Part shown: positions 21,522 through 28,385 of the stretch, piece by piece | Layout of the letters: every line of letters starts with the position of its first letter | How positions within the stretch are numbered: position 1 is the stretch's first letter | Assembly: GCA_023474215.1 (NCBI GenBank) | Contig: JAMCYI010000014.1 | Coordinates: 1-37,258 of the forward strand | DNA: 37,258 nt | Source: Patescibacteria group bacterium | Lineage (GTDB): Bacteria > Patescibacteriota > Minisyncoccia > UBA6257 > GWB1-50-10 | Reading direction: 5' to 3' | Program-made: the position numbers and the translations under genes | The notes under the pieces: model-generated | Told to the model about the DNA's origin: nothing | What the model saw: only the letters and a program-made list of their open reading frames with translations | Database searches by the model: none

Positions 21522-22403
21522 ATGGAAAACAAGAATAAAGAAAAGAAGGATTGGACGCTCCCCATTTCGATCGCCGTTGCCATCATCATCGTTCTTGTTG
21601 TGATCGTCTATCGCGCCGGCGAACGCAGTTCGCTACAAGCGGCAGTCGGGCAGTTCGGGGAAGCGACAAGCACCAATGGAACGATTCTTCCGGTAATCTG
21701 GGGAAGCTTGGGGGCAGAAATGGTGCAAGCCGGCGTTATTGATCCAAAGGAGTTCGAGGCCGTTTATGCCGGGAACGGCGGGCTTGATGCGTACGAGCAC
21801 AATCTCCTCTACGGGGAACATAACGGCCAACTCACGATAAATGGCAAGAACGCCGGCGTGATTTTGAACCTCCTTTGGGCTCTCGGACTCTCGACTAAAA
21901 ATCCGGTACTGGAGAACGGACCCATAGCCGACCCTCGGTACGGCGGTGCCGGCGGCTTTGCTTCGACGGGAGGATGGACGATCGCGGTGGGAGACGCTAT
22001 GGATCATTTCGACAAGCATCCGTTCATATCGCTTACGCGCGATGAACAGGCGCTCGTCGAACGCGTTGCCCAAAACATCTACCGCCCCTGCTGCGACAAT
22101 TCCACGTACTTCCCGGATTGCAACCACGGCATGGCGATGCTCGGATTCCTCGAACTCATGGCTTCTGGAGGAGCAAGCGAGAGCGAGATGTATGACAACG
22201 CGCTCGTTTTGAACCAGTATTGGTTCCCGGATACGTATGCGAATATCGCGAGATACTTTGAAGGGATCGGCGAGCATTATGCCGACATCGATCCCAAAGT
22301 CATTCTCGGCAAAGAATATTCCAGCGTTTCGGGATATAACTTCGTTCTGTCGCAGATCAAGCCGACCAACAATTCGTCAAGCGGCAGCTGCAGCGTGCAG
22401 TGA
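21522..22403 (+). CDS. membrane-anchored Cys/His protein of unknown function
   Basis: A 293-residue protein with an N-terminal anchor (residues 13-30). The extracytoplasmic part has a distinctive cysteine-histidine stretch, NIYRPCCDNSTYFPDCNHGM (about residues 184-203), which could bind a metal or haem, or receive electrons; similar proteins are known to me only as conserved hypotheticals. The C-terminus has a further cysteine near the end (SGSCSVQ). It is the third gene of the redoxin-CcdA unit, with a 2-nt gap, and may be the thiol substrate of that pair; that is inference. Confidence 0.65.
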   Translation: MENKNKEKKDWTLPISIAVAIIIVLVVIVYRAGERSSLQAAVGQFGEATSTNGTILPVIWGSLGAEMVQAGVIDPKEFEAVYAGNGGLDAYEHNLLYGEHNGQLTINGKNAGVILNLLWALGLSTKNPVLENGPIADPRYGGAGGFASTGGWTIAVGDAMDHFDKHPFISLTRDEQALVERVAQNIYRPCCDNSTYFPDCNHGMAMLGFLELMASGGASESEMYDNALVLNQYWFPDTYANIARYFEGIGEHYADIDPKVILGKEYSSVSGYNFVLSQIKPTNNSSSGSCSVQ

Positions 22404-22438
22404 GAGTAACTTAGGTTATACACAAGGGGGGTATTGAT

Positions 22439-22462
22439 TATAATACCCCCCGGGGGTATCAT
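22439..22462 (+). promoter_or_regulatory. CsoR-type operator overlapping the csoR promoter
   Basis: ATACCCCCCGGGGGTAT (22443-22459) is a near-perfect palindrome of the CsoR/RcnR operator type (G/C tract flanked by AT). Its right end is shared with TATCAT (22457-22462), which lies exactly 6 nt before the ATG at 22469. Bound repressor would cover the -10. A GGGGGGTAT half-site lies upstream at 22426-22434. Confidence 0.8.
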
Positions 22463-22468
22463 AGAAGC

Positions 22469-22738
22469 ATGAAGCAGGAGATCAAGAAAAAAGCGCTCCG
22501 TCGTTTGAGGATCATTAAGGGACAATTGAACGGCCTTGAAAAGATGATTGAGGATGAAAAGTACTGCATCGACATCATCACGCAGTCGTCTGCCGTGAAG
22601 CAGGCGCTCTCCGGCATCGAAGATATTATTTTGGAAAATCATCTCGCGACCCACGCGAAGGAACAACTGAAAACAGGACAACGGGACAAGTTGGCCGCCG
22701 AAATCTTAAAGGTCTATAAATTATCCAAGAAAATATGA
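22469..22738 (+). CDS. CsoR/RcnR-family metal-sensing repressor
   Basis: An 89-residue all-helical repressor of the DUF156 family that releases DNA on binding a metal or reactive small molecule. Expected segments are present: ALRRLRIIKGQLNGLEKMIE and YCIDIITQSSAVKQAL. The sensor residues are Cys33, His58 and His62. Classical copper-sensing CsoR has Cys-His-Cys; the His in the third place resembles RcnR, although RcnR's N-terminal His is absent. The operator lies over its own -10, indicating autorepression, and the downstream copper-ATPase gene favours Cu(I) or a related soft metal. The leaderless promoter sets the ATG. Confidence 0.92.
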   Translation: MKQEIKKKALRRLRIIKGQLNGLEKMIEDEKYCIDIITQSSAVKQALSGIEDIILENHLATHAKEQLKTGQRDKLAAEILKVYKLSKKI

Positions 22739-22875
22739 CAACCGAGAAAGAAACGCCGGTGTACACCTGCCCGATGCATCCTGAAGTGAAGGAAAACAAG
22801 CCGGGGAGATGCCCGAAATGCGGCATGAACCTCGTGGAGGAAAAGTCGGAGAGCGGGCGTCATCATTGCTGTTAG
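22735..22875 (+). CDS. heavy-metal-binding domain peptide (HMBD)
   Basis: A 46-residue protein read directly from the sequence, starting in a 4-nt overlap with csoR (ATGA). It contains YTCPMHPEVKENKPGRCPKC with GM following, the HMBD pattern seen at the N-termini of CopB/CopA-type ATPases and of metal efflux proteins, and ends with HHCC, giving further soft-metal ligands. It is likely a small copper-binding chaperone or buffer. The same module is present at the N-terminus of the P1B ATPase encoded at 23719, so the peptide and ATPase could share a metal. Operon position after the repressor agrees. Confidence 0.88.
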   Translation: MTTEKETPVYTCPMHPEVKENKPGRCPKCGMNLVEEKSESGRHHCC

Positions 22876-22878
22876 CGT

Positions 22879-23571
22879 ATGCGGTATATCTGGCTCATTT
22901 GGAGTTTGCTGCTTATCGCGATCTGGTTGGTTATCTATTCATCCCTCCGCTCGAAATCGAGCAGAAAGGAAATGCTCTTAGTAAGTCTTTGGACGTCCGC
23001 CCTCGGACTCACCGAGCCGCTCTTCGTTCCGGCTTACTGGTCGCCGCCGTCGATTTTCAACTTGGCGGCAAGAACCGGATTCGACGTCGAGAGTTTGATT
23101 TTTTCTTTCGGGATAGGGGGCATTGCGGTCGTGCTCTATGAACTTTTATTCAAGGTAAAGCACGCACCGATATCCGGAATGGAGCATCGGGCTTCCCGCC
23201 ATCGCTTCCATCTCTTAGCTATCCTTTCGGCGCCGATCATTCTCGTGGTGCTCTTGCTTGCGACCCACCTGAACCCGATTGACTCGTCGATCATTGCTAT
23301 GGTGGGAGGCGGCTTGGCCACTTGGTATTGCCGGCCTGACCTGAAGACGAAGATGATCGCAAGCGCGTTTTTATTTCTTCTCCTTTACTTTATTTACTTC
23401 CTGACCCTCATTGCCGCCGCGCCGGGCTACGTGGAAGCGGTTTGGAACTTGAAAGCAATAAGCGGAATTCTTGTCTTCGGCATTCCGGTCGAAGAACTGT
23501 TGTTCGCTTGGAGCTTCGGTTTCATTTGGTCGAGCATTTACGAACATTTGACATGGAAAAAGCTAAAATGA
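22879..23571 (+). CDS. lycopene-cyclase-domain membrane protein
   Basis: A 230-residue polytopic protein with about seven hydrophobic segments. It resembles fused CrtYc-CrtYd lycopene cyclase: LTEPLFVPAYWSPPSIFNL is the conserved first-repeat region and GILVFGIPVEELLFAW is the second, containing the PVEE motif of the active site. Such enzymes cyclise carotenoid ends. The window has no phytoene synthase or desaturase, and the gene is wedged between the HMBD peptide and a zinc-ribbon peptide in a copper operon, so its role may be different. A frame start 3 nt after the HMBD stop and an overlap with the next gene place it in the operon. Confidence 0.75.
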   Translation: MRYIWLIWSLLLIAIWLVIYSSLRSKSSRKEMLLVSLWTSALGLTEPLFVPAYWSPPSIFNLAARTGFDVESLIFSFGIGGIAVVLYELLFKVKHAPISGMEHRASRHRFHLLAILSAPIILVVLLLATHLNPIDSSIIAMVGGGLATWYCRPDLKTKMIASAFLFLLLYFIYFLTLIAAAPGYVEAVWNLKAISGILVFGIPVEELLFAWSFGFIWSSIYEHLTWKKLK

Positions 23572-23735
23572 AATCAGGCAATCCGCCGTATCAGTGCCCG
23601 GAGTGCGGATTACATTATAAAGAGAAGGAATGGGCGGAAAAATGCGAAGAATGGTGCAGCGAACATCAATCCTGCAACTTAGATATCATTCAATATGCGG
23701 TCGAAAACGACGATTCAAATGAAAAACGATCATAA
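23568..23735 (+). CDS. small zinc-ribbon-like Cys-rich protein
   Basis: A 55-residue protein overlapping the previous stop by 4 nt (ATGA). YQCPECGLHYKEKEWAEKC opens with a CPEC knuckle, and EEWCSEHQSCNLDIIQYAV follows with Cys residues and a Trp, an arrangement I know only from conserved hypothetical proteins near metal-transport genes. The five cysteines and two histidines suit one zinc or copper site. Its 3' end overlaps the start of the ATPase gene, so translation of all of these is probably coupled. Confidence 0.65.
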   Translation: MKSGNPPYQCPECGLHYKEKEWAEKCEEWCSEHQSCNLDIIQYAVENDDSNEKRS

Positions 23736-25827
23736 TACAGAGGTAAAAAAGACGTACACCTGTCCGATGGATCCGGACGTTATTTTGGACCATCCGGGAG
23801 AATGCCCCAAGTGCGGCATGGATCTCGTGCCGATGGACACGGGCGAGGAGGCATACGGCCACGAAGCGCACCGCGGCAAGGGGGCGGAACGGGATTTCAG
23901 ACGGAGATTCTTTGTTACGCTTCCCTTCGTGCTTCTCGTTATGGCATTGTCATCGAACATCCAGCAATGGCTGGGATTTCACATCGCTTTCTCCGGTGAA
24001 GGGTTTGCCGTATTTCTCATAGGAACATTCGTCTACTTTTACGGCGGCCTTCCGTTTTTCAGGGCGGCGAAGGGCGAACTCTCGCACAAGAATCCGGCCA
24101 TGATGACACTCGTGGCGTTCGCCATCACTGTGGCGTTCGCGTTTTCCATAGCGGCCACGTTCTTGTTCCCCGGCAATTCGCTGTACTGGGAAATGGCGAC
24201 CCTGATTTCCGTGTTCCTCTTGGGGCACTGGCTCGAGATGCGGGCGGTCCGAGGCGCGACCGGCGCTCTTTCGGAACTCGCCAAGCTTATTCCTCCATCC
24301 GCACACGTAATCAAGGACGGGAACATTGCCGATGTCCAAACAAGCGAGCTTGCAATCGGCGACAAGGTACTCGTGAAACCCGGAGAAAAAATCCCAATTG
24401 ACGGAACGGTGGCGGATGGCATGAGTTCCGTGAACGAGTCGATGATCACCGGAGAATCGCTGCCGATTCCGAAGAAAACGGGTGATGCGGTTATCGGCGG
24501 TTCTCTCAATCAGGACGGGTCGCTCATCGTAAAGGTCTCGAAAACGGGAGCTGATACGGCGATTGCCCAGATCATGGAGCTCGTACGCGGAGCGCAGGCC
24601 TCGAAGCCGAACGTCCAACACTTGGCCGACCAGGCGGCCATGGTCCTCTTTTATGTGGCGGTCGGTGCCGGTTTCGCTTCCTTTATATTTTGGTTCTTCA
24701 TTTTGCCCCAGGGAGCGATCTTCGCCGCCACGGTCGCGGTAGCTGCCGTGGTCGTCGCCTGCCCGCACGCACTGGGGCTTGCAATTCCCACCGTCACATC
24801 CATCACGTCGACCCTCGGAGCAAAGAACGGCATCCTTATCAAGGATATGAAGGGGTTGGAGATAGCAAGGAAGCTCGATTATGTCGTCTTTGATAAAACC
24901 GGGACGCTCACCAAAGGCGAGTTCGGGGTAACGGCGGTAGTGCCGAATGGCAAACTTCAGATGACAAGCGATGAAATATTACGACTCGCGGCGGCGGTCG
25001 ATTCGCACTCGCAGCACTCAGTGGGGAAGGGCATCGTGAATGAGACAAAGCATCGCGGCATATCCATTCCCGACGTGAGCGGTTTCGAGTCATTCCCCGG
25101 CAGGGGAGCATCCGCCGAGGCGGAAAATAAGCGAATCGCCGTCGGCAATCGGAGGCTGATGGAAGAACTGAAGGTTTCAATGGAAAAAGATCCGGCGACG
25201 GGCGGAACAATCGGTACGACGGTATACGTTGCTGTGGATGGCAAGCTCGCCGGTAAGATTGTCCTCTCGGATATCGTGAGAGAAGAATCCAAGGAGACCG
25301 TGCATAAGCTTCATAGTATGGGCATCAAAACAGCCATGCTCACCGGTGACACCGAAGACATCGCCGAGGTGGTTGGCAAAGAATTAGGCATTGATGCCGT
25401 ATTCGCTCACGTCTTGCCCGAAGACAAAGTCAATAAAGTCAAGCATCTCCAAGATGAAGGTCATGTCGTCGCCATGGTTGGCGACGGCGTGAATGACGCG
25501 GCGGCACTCACGCAATCACATGTGGGAATTGCCATCGGAGCCGGCACGGACGTGGCAGTCGAGTCGGCTGAGATCGTTCTCATGAAGAGCGACCCCTTAG
25601 ACGTGGTCAAAGCTATTTCCCTGAGTCGCAAAACGAACAACAAGATGGTTCAAAATCTGGCGTGGGCGACCGGCTACAACGTGTTCGCCATTCCCATTGC
25701 CGCAGGCGTACTTTATCCGTCGCTCCATATTCTCCTTCGGCCGGAATGGGCGGCGCTCCTCATGAGCGCTTCCTCGGTCATCGTGGTCATGAATGCACTC
25801 CTTTTGCGTAAGCAAAAGATCGACTGA
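23719..25827 (+). CDS. P1B-type heavy-metal ATPase with CPH motif (CopB-like)
   Basis: A 702-residue metal-transport ATPase. The N-terminus has an HMBD (YTCPMDPDV, then CPKCGMDLVPM) in place of the usual CxxC domain. TGES is at 244-247, the metal-site motif is Cys348-Pro349-His350 in the sixth helix, the phosphorylated Asp is Asp392 in DKTGT, and GDGVND is at 588-593. CPH marks the P1B-3/CopB group (copper or silver efflux). The nucleotide-binding SEHPL-type motif reads SQHSV, so the Pro after His433 is Ser434, an uncommon change. The start at 23719 is the Met just before the HMBD; an upstream Met lies in the overlap. Confidence 0.95.
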   Translation: MKNDHNTEVKKTYTCPMDPDVILDHPGECPKCGMDLVPMDTGEEAYGHEAHRGKGAERDFRRRFFVTLPFVLLVMALSSNIQQWLGFHIAFSGEGFAVFLIGTFVYFYGGLPFFRAAKGELSHKNPAMMTLVAFAITVAFAFSIAATFLFPGNSLYWEMATLISVFLLGHWLEMRAVRGATGALSELAKLIPPSAHVIKDGNIADVQTSELAIGDKVLVKPGEKIPIDGTVADGMSSVNESMITGESLPIPKKTGDAVIGGSLNQDGSLIVKVSKTGADTAIAQIMELVRGAQASKPNVQHLADQAAMVLFYVAVGAGFASFIFWFFILPQGAIFAATVAVAAVVVACPHALGLAIPTVTSITSTLGAKNGILIKDMKGLEIARKLDYVVFDKTGTLTKGEFGVTAVVPNGKLQMTSDEILRLAAAVDSHSQHSVGKGIVNETKHRGISIPDVSGFESFPGRGASAEAENKRIAVGNRRLMEELKVSMEKDPATGGTIGTTVYVAVDGKLAGKIVLSDIVREESKETVHKLHSMGIKTAMLTGDTEDIAEVVGKELGIDAVFAHVLPEDKVNKVKHLQDEGHVVAMVGDGVNDAAALTQSHVGIAIGAGTDVAVESAEIVLMKSDPLDVVKAISLSRKTNNKMVQNLAWATGYNVFAIPIAAGVLYPSLHILLRPEWAALLMSASSVIVVMNALLLRKQKID

Positions 25828-25832
25828 AGGAG

Positions 25833-25841
25833 TGGTAGAAA
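25833..25841 (+). promoter_or_regulatory. extended -10-like site after the ATPase gene
   Basis: TGGTAGAAA lies 29 nt before the ATG at 25871 and could start transcription of the small downstream gene. A CTTTTGC/GCAAAAG hairpin occurs at 25801-25818 inside the ATPase end. Confidence 0.4.
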
Positions 25842-25870
25842 AGGTCGCAGTAATCAATAAAGAATAAAAT

Positions 25871-26068
25871 ATGAAAACAATTTGGAAAGTGCTCGCGTGG
25901 ATCTTTGCCGTGTGCGGCATCGTTGCGTATCTCTCCGCTTGGGGTAATCTGTGGTTCGGGTGGAACATGTGGGGCGTCGCGCCGCAATATCTCTTCGATG
26001 ATGCCGTCGCTACCGGTGTTTTTGCCTTATTCTTCCTAGTTTGGGGGAAAGTAGGTGTTGAAAAGTAA
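25871..26068 (+). CDS. small two-helix membrane protein
   Basis: A 65-residue protein with two hydrophobic segments (about 5-25 and 43-60) rich in Trp and Gly, connected by a short loop with WFGWNMWGVAPQ. Nothing identifies a family. It follows the copper-ATPase gene in the same direction with a possible promoter of its own; by position it may belong to the metal island. The ATG directly follows a TAAAAT, which would be too close for a leaderless start, so a leader from the site at 25833 is more likely. Confidence 0.55.
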   Translation: MKTIWKVLAWIFAVCGIVAYLSAWGNLWFGWNMWGVAPQYLFDDAVATGVFALFFLVWGKVGVEK

Positions 26069-26074
26069 AGGTTG

Positions 26075-26080
26075 TACAAT
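26075..26080 (+). promoter_or_regulatory. -10-like site for the SHOCT gene
   Basis: TACAAT ends 12 nt before the ATG at 26093, leaving a leader of about 5 nt. Confidence 0.4.
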
Positions 26081-26092
26081 AAATAAAAAAGA

Positions 26093-26797
26093 ATGAAGAA
26101 ATCAATTGTATCGTTCGGCGTATCGCTTGCAGTATTTTTTACGGCGTTCTTCGCTTTGCACGTGGCGAATGCACAGATGATGGGAGAATACGGATGGACA
26201 TATCCGTGGACATCATCGTCCTCGGAGCAACAGACGTCGGCAAGCGACACTGAGGCGATTGCGGCCGGCCAGGCATTGTACCAACAATTGCAGTCGGGCC
26301 AGGTACAATGCAATGCTCTAACGCAGAATGATTTCGAAAATTTAGGCGAGTACTTTATGCAGCAGGTTACGGGCGCTGGGCATCCTGCCATGGACGCCAT
26401 GATATCAAACATGATGGGAGAAGAAGGCAATACGGCGATTCACATCGCTTGGGGTGAGCGTTATTCGGGATGCAATGGGAACGAAAGCGGAGCGCGGTCG
26501 ACTCCGTATAACAACAAAAACTTAACTATGATGGGTTACTACAACGGTTACAGCGGATACAATCCGATGATGAGCGGATGGGGATTCGGTTTCGGCTGGG
26601 TCTTCCAAATGATCTTCGGCATTTTGATCGCCGTCGCGATCATCGTCCTCATCGTTTGGATCGTAAAAAGCGCCCGATACGGGCATCGCGGCATGCGGTA
26701 CGGAGGAAGCGCGCTCGACATTTTGAACGAGCGGTATGCGAAAGGAGAGATCGATAAGAAGGAGTATGAAGAGAAGAAAAAAGACCTGTCGGCATAG
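26093..26797 (+). CDS. exported Met/Gly-rich protein with SHOCT domain
   Basis: A 234-residue protein with a signal peptide (residues 1-28, ending in ANA), a soluble region of about 130 residues with the segment GHPAMDAMISNMM and AIHIAWGERYSGC, a Met/Tyr/Gly-rich linker, a transmembrane helix (about 175-200) and a C-terminal SHOCT motif (ALDILNERYAKGEIDKKEYE). SHOCT is a short oligomerisation or membrane-proximal module. The Met-rich exported part is compatible with copper binding. The neighbours fit that reading, but the function is not known. Confidence 0.8.
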   Translation: MKKSIVSFGVSLAVFFTAFFALHVANAQMMGEYGWTYPWTSSSSEQQTSASDTEAIAAGQALYQQLQSGQVQCNALTQNDFENLGEYFMQQVTGAGHPAMDAMISNMMGEEGNTAIHIAWGERYSGCNGNESGARSTPYNNKNLTMMGYYNGYSGYNPMMSGWGFGFGWVFQMIFGILIAVAIIVLIVWIVKSARYGHRGMRYGGSALDILNERYAKGEIDKKEYEEKKKDLSA

Positions 26798-26806
26798 AAG
26801 GGTTAT

Positions 26807-27259
26807 ATGTTCATGAATACTTTACAAAAGAAAGCATTTTTCATCCTCCGAGTGCTCTTGGGGTGGGTGTTCCTCTACGCGGGGCTTGCGAAACTCTTCA
26901 CGCCCAACTGGTCCGCGATTGGCCTTCTCAATGCGGCAAAAACGTTTCCGGGGTTTTATGCATGGCTTGGAGCGCCGGGGCTTTTGCCGATCGTGAATTT
27001 CTTGAATGCGTGGGGATTGACGCTTCTCGGCGTTTCACTCATCCTCGGACTTTTCGTGCGATGGAGTACGATTCCGGGGGTGGTTTTGATGTTTCTCTAT
27101 TATTTTGCCGACAATGCATTTCCGTCGGTTCCGAACGGATTTATCGTCGACGAGCACGTGATCTACATTGCGGCGCTTTTGCTCCTCTTCGCGTTCAATG
27201 CGGGGAGGGTGTGGGGGCTGGATGGAGTGTTGTGTAGAGGGAATAAAGTTAAGGAATAA
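26807..27259 (+). CDS. DoxX-family membrane protein
   Basis: A 150-residue four-helix membrane protein of the DoxX/TQO-subunit family: FILRVLLGWVFLYAGLAKL in helix 1 is the typical start, with PGFYAWLGAPGLLPIV and LTLLGVSLILGLFVRWSTI as helix 2-3 markers. Members associate with thiosulfate:quinone oxidoreductase or with redox complexes under oxidative stress. GAAGGG 4 nt before the first ATG at 26807 acts as a ribosome binding site; an in-frame ATG at 26813 is an alternative. It closes the metal/redox island and is followed by a large intergenic hairpin. Confidence 0.9.
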   Translation: MFMNTLQKKAFFILRVLLGWVFLYAGLAKLFTPNWSAIGLLNAAKTFPGFYAWLGAPGLLPIVNFLNAWGLTLLGVSLILGLFVRWSTIPGVVLMFLYYFADNAFPSVPNGFIVDEHVIYIAALLLLFAFNAGRVWGLDGVLCRGNKVKE

Positions 27260-27266
27260 AAGTTTA

Positions 27267-27336
27267 CCACCCACCCCTTGGCTCAGGCTGTCTCCGGGGC
27301 GACGCCCAAGTCTTAGCCTTCGCAAGGGGCGGGTGG
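27267..27336. repeat. large multi-hairpin intergenic structure
   Basis: CCACCCACCCCTT (27267-27279) pairs with AAGGGGCGGGTGG (27324-27336), with one A-C mismatch on the + strand that becomes G-U on the minus strand. Inside, GGGCGACGCCC-type and GGCT/AGCC pairs are possible. It sits between the convergent doxX and SIMPL genes, next to their terminators. Confidence 0.55.
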
Positions 27337-27344
27337 CTCGCTTT

Positions 27345-27374
27345 TAAATAAAAAGCCCTCGGATTTCCGAGGGC
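27345..27374 (-). terminator. Rho-independent terminator of the SIMPL gene
   Basis: GCCCTCGG (27355-27362) and CCGAGGGC (27367-27374) form a perfect 8-bp stem with a 4-nt loop. On the minus strand a T-run follows. A second hairpin, AACATCCT/AGGATGTT (27376-27396), lies alongside. Confidence 0.8.
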
Positions 27375-27402
27375 CAACATCCTCCAAAAGGATGTTTATT
27401 GT

Positions 27403-28179
27403 TTATTTCAAGGTGAATGTCGTGTGGACCAAATACGTGATGAGCTTGTCAGCGGTCGTCGTGTCGTACGCGCCGTAGTCGGAGATCTGGGTCGAGTTCA
27501 CCGGCGTGATTTGCGTGACGCCGATGCTCGAGGAGCGGAGATTCCCGACGGAAGCTCCGACGCCTTCAGTGATCGCTTCAGCTCTTGTCTTCGCGTCCGC
27601 GAGAGCTTTTTGGAGCATCTCTTGGCGGATCGAATCGAGTGCTGAGTTCGTGATGTAATATTCGGGGGCTTGGCTCGAAAAGACGATGCCTTTGCCGATC
27701 AAATACTGCGGCGCGTCCTGCGCGAGCTTCGTGATCTCGTCGACGTTGCCCGATTCGACGAGCAAGCTTTGCGTCAAGCTGTAGCCGATAAGCGTTCCGC
27801 CGGCGCCGTAATATTTTCCGCTCATGATGCCGTTTTGCGTTTGGTACATCGGATCGACTTCAAGCGGATTCACAGTGATCGATGACGTTGCGATGCCGTT
27901 CGATGCGAAGTAAGCGAGGATGTCTTGGAGTTGATTCTGCATGTCAGCGGATCCTTTCTGCAGATCGGCGGTCGCTGCGCCGGTTTGGTCGGAAAAACTG
28001 CTCCGCCATTTCGCGTCGTCGGATTTTATTTCCTTCGTTGCGACGCCCGTGATGGTGATCACGGCATTGTCGTATGTCTTTACGTAGTAAATGACATACC
28101 CGACGATGATCGATACGACGACGAGGCTTACCCCCATGATGATCCCAAACGGGACCAATGATTTCTTATTTTCGTTCAT
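27403..28179 (-). CDS. SIMPL-domain (DUF541) membrane-anchored protein
   Basis: A 258-residue protein: an N-terminal membrane anchor (about residues 8-28), then a SIMPL domain. The markers are ITITGVATKEIKSDDAKW, LQDILAYFASNGIATSSIT, the tyrosine strand IGYSLTQSLLVES, QEMLQKALADAKTRAEAI and a C-terminal VHTTFTLK strand. SIMPL proteins sit in the periplasm or outside the membrane and have been tied to oxidative stress; their mechanism is unknown. The start at 28179 is fixed by TGCTATAAT ending exactly 6 nt upstream. Longer upstream codons run into repeat element A, whose outer arm lies 2 nt beyond the promoter. Confidence 0.88.
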   Translation of the reverse strand: MNENKKSLVPFGIIMGVSLVVVSIIVGYVIYYVKTYDNAVITITGVATKEIKSDDAKWRSSFSDQTGAATADLQKGSADMQNQLQDILAYFASNGIATSSITVNPLEVDPMYQTQNGIMSGKYYGAGGTLIGYSLTQSLLVESGNVDEITKLAQDAPQYLIGKGIVFSSQAPEYYITNSALDSIRQEMLQKALADAKTRAEAITEGVGASVGNLRSSSIGVTQITPVNSTQISDYGAYDTTTADKLITYLVHTTFTLK

Positions 28180-28185
28180 GCGCTC

Positions 28186-28194
28186 ATTATAGCA
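28186..28194 (-). promoter_or_regulatory. extended -10, leaderless promoter next to repeat element A
   Basis: On the minus strand TGCTATAAT is followed by 6 nt and the ATG at 28179. The -35 region of this promoter would fall inside the arm of repeat element A. Confidence 0.65.
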
Positions 28195-28195
28195 C

Positions 28196-28341
28196 AAGGA
28201 GATTCTGGTTTTTTTCTCAAACACGCTATGCCGAGTCCCAGCGAGACTCGGTCGCTCGCTCTCAGCCTCGCTCTCTCGCTTCGCTCGAACCATGCCCCCT
28301 CGGCCTCCGAGACGGTTTGATTCAAAAACCAGAATCTCCTT
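28196..28341. repeat. foldback repeat element, copy A
   Basis: An 18-bp perfect terminal inverted repeat (28196-28213 and 28324-28341) surrounds a core with a closing TCAAAC/GTTTGA stem (28217-28222/28315-28320), a CCGAGTC/GACTCGG hairpin with CCAGC in the loop, and a CTCGG-CCT-CCGAG hairpin (28299-28311). The core is a diverged relative of copies B and C. Confidence 0.8.
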
Positions 28342-28372
28342 GCAGAATCTTGCCGTTGAACGGTGGTTGATT

Positions 28373-28378
28373 TACTAT
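28373..28378 (+). promoter_or_regulatory. -10 element for alaS
   Basis: TACTAT ends 7 nt before the ATG at 28386 and 4 nt before the ATG at 28383. Confidence 0.45.
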
Positions 28379-28385
28379 TGGAATG

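Noticed and set aside
28196-28341. Foldback elements considered as integron attC sites or as insertion sequences
   Set aside because: There is no integrase or transposase in the window, no attC core-site motifs at the arms, and the arms differ between copies, unlike fixed terminal repeats of an insertion sequence.
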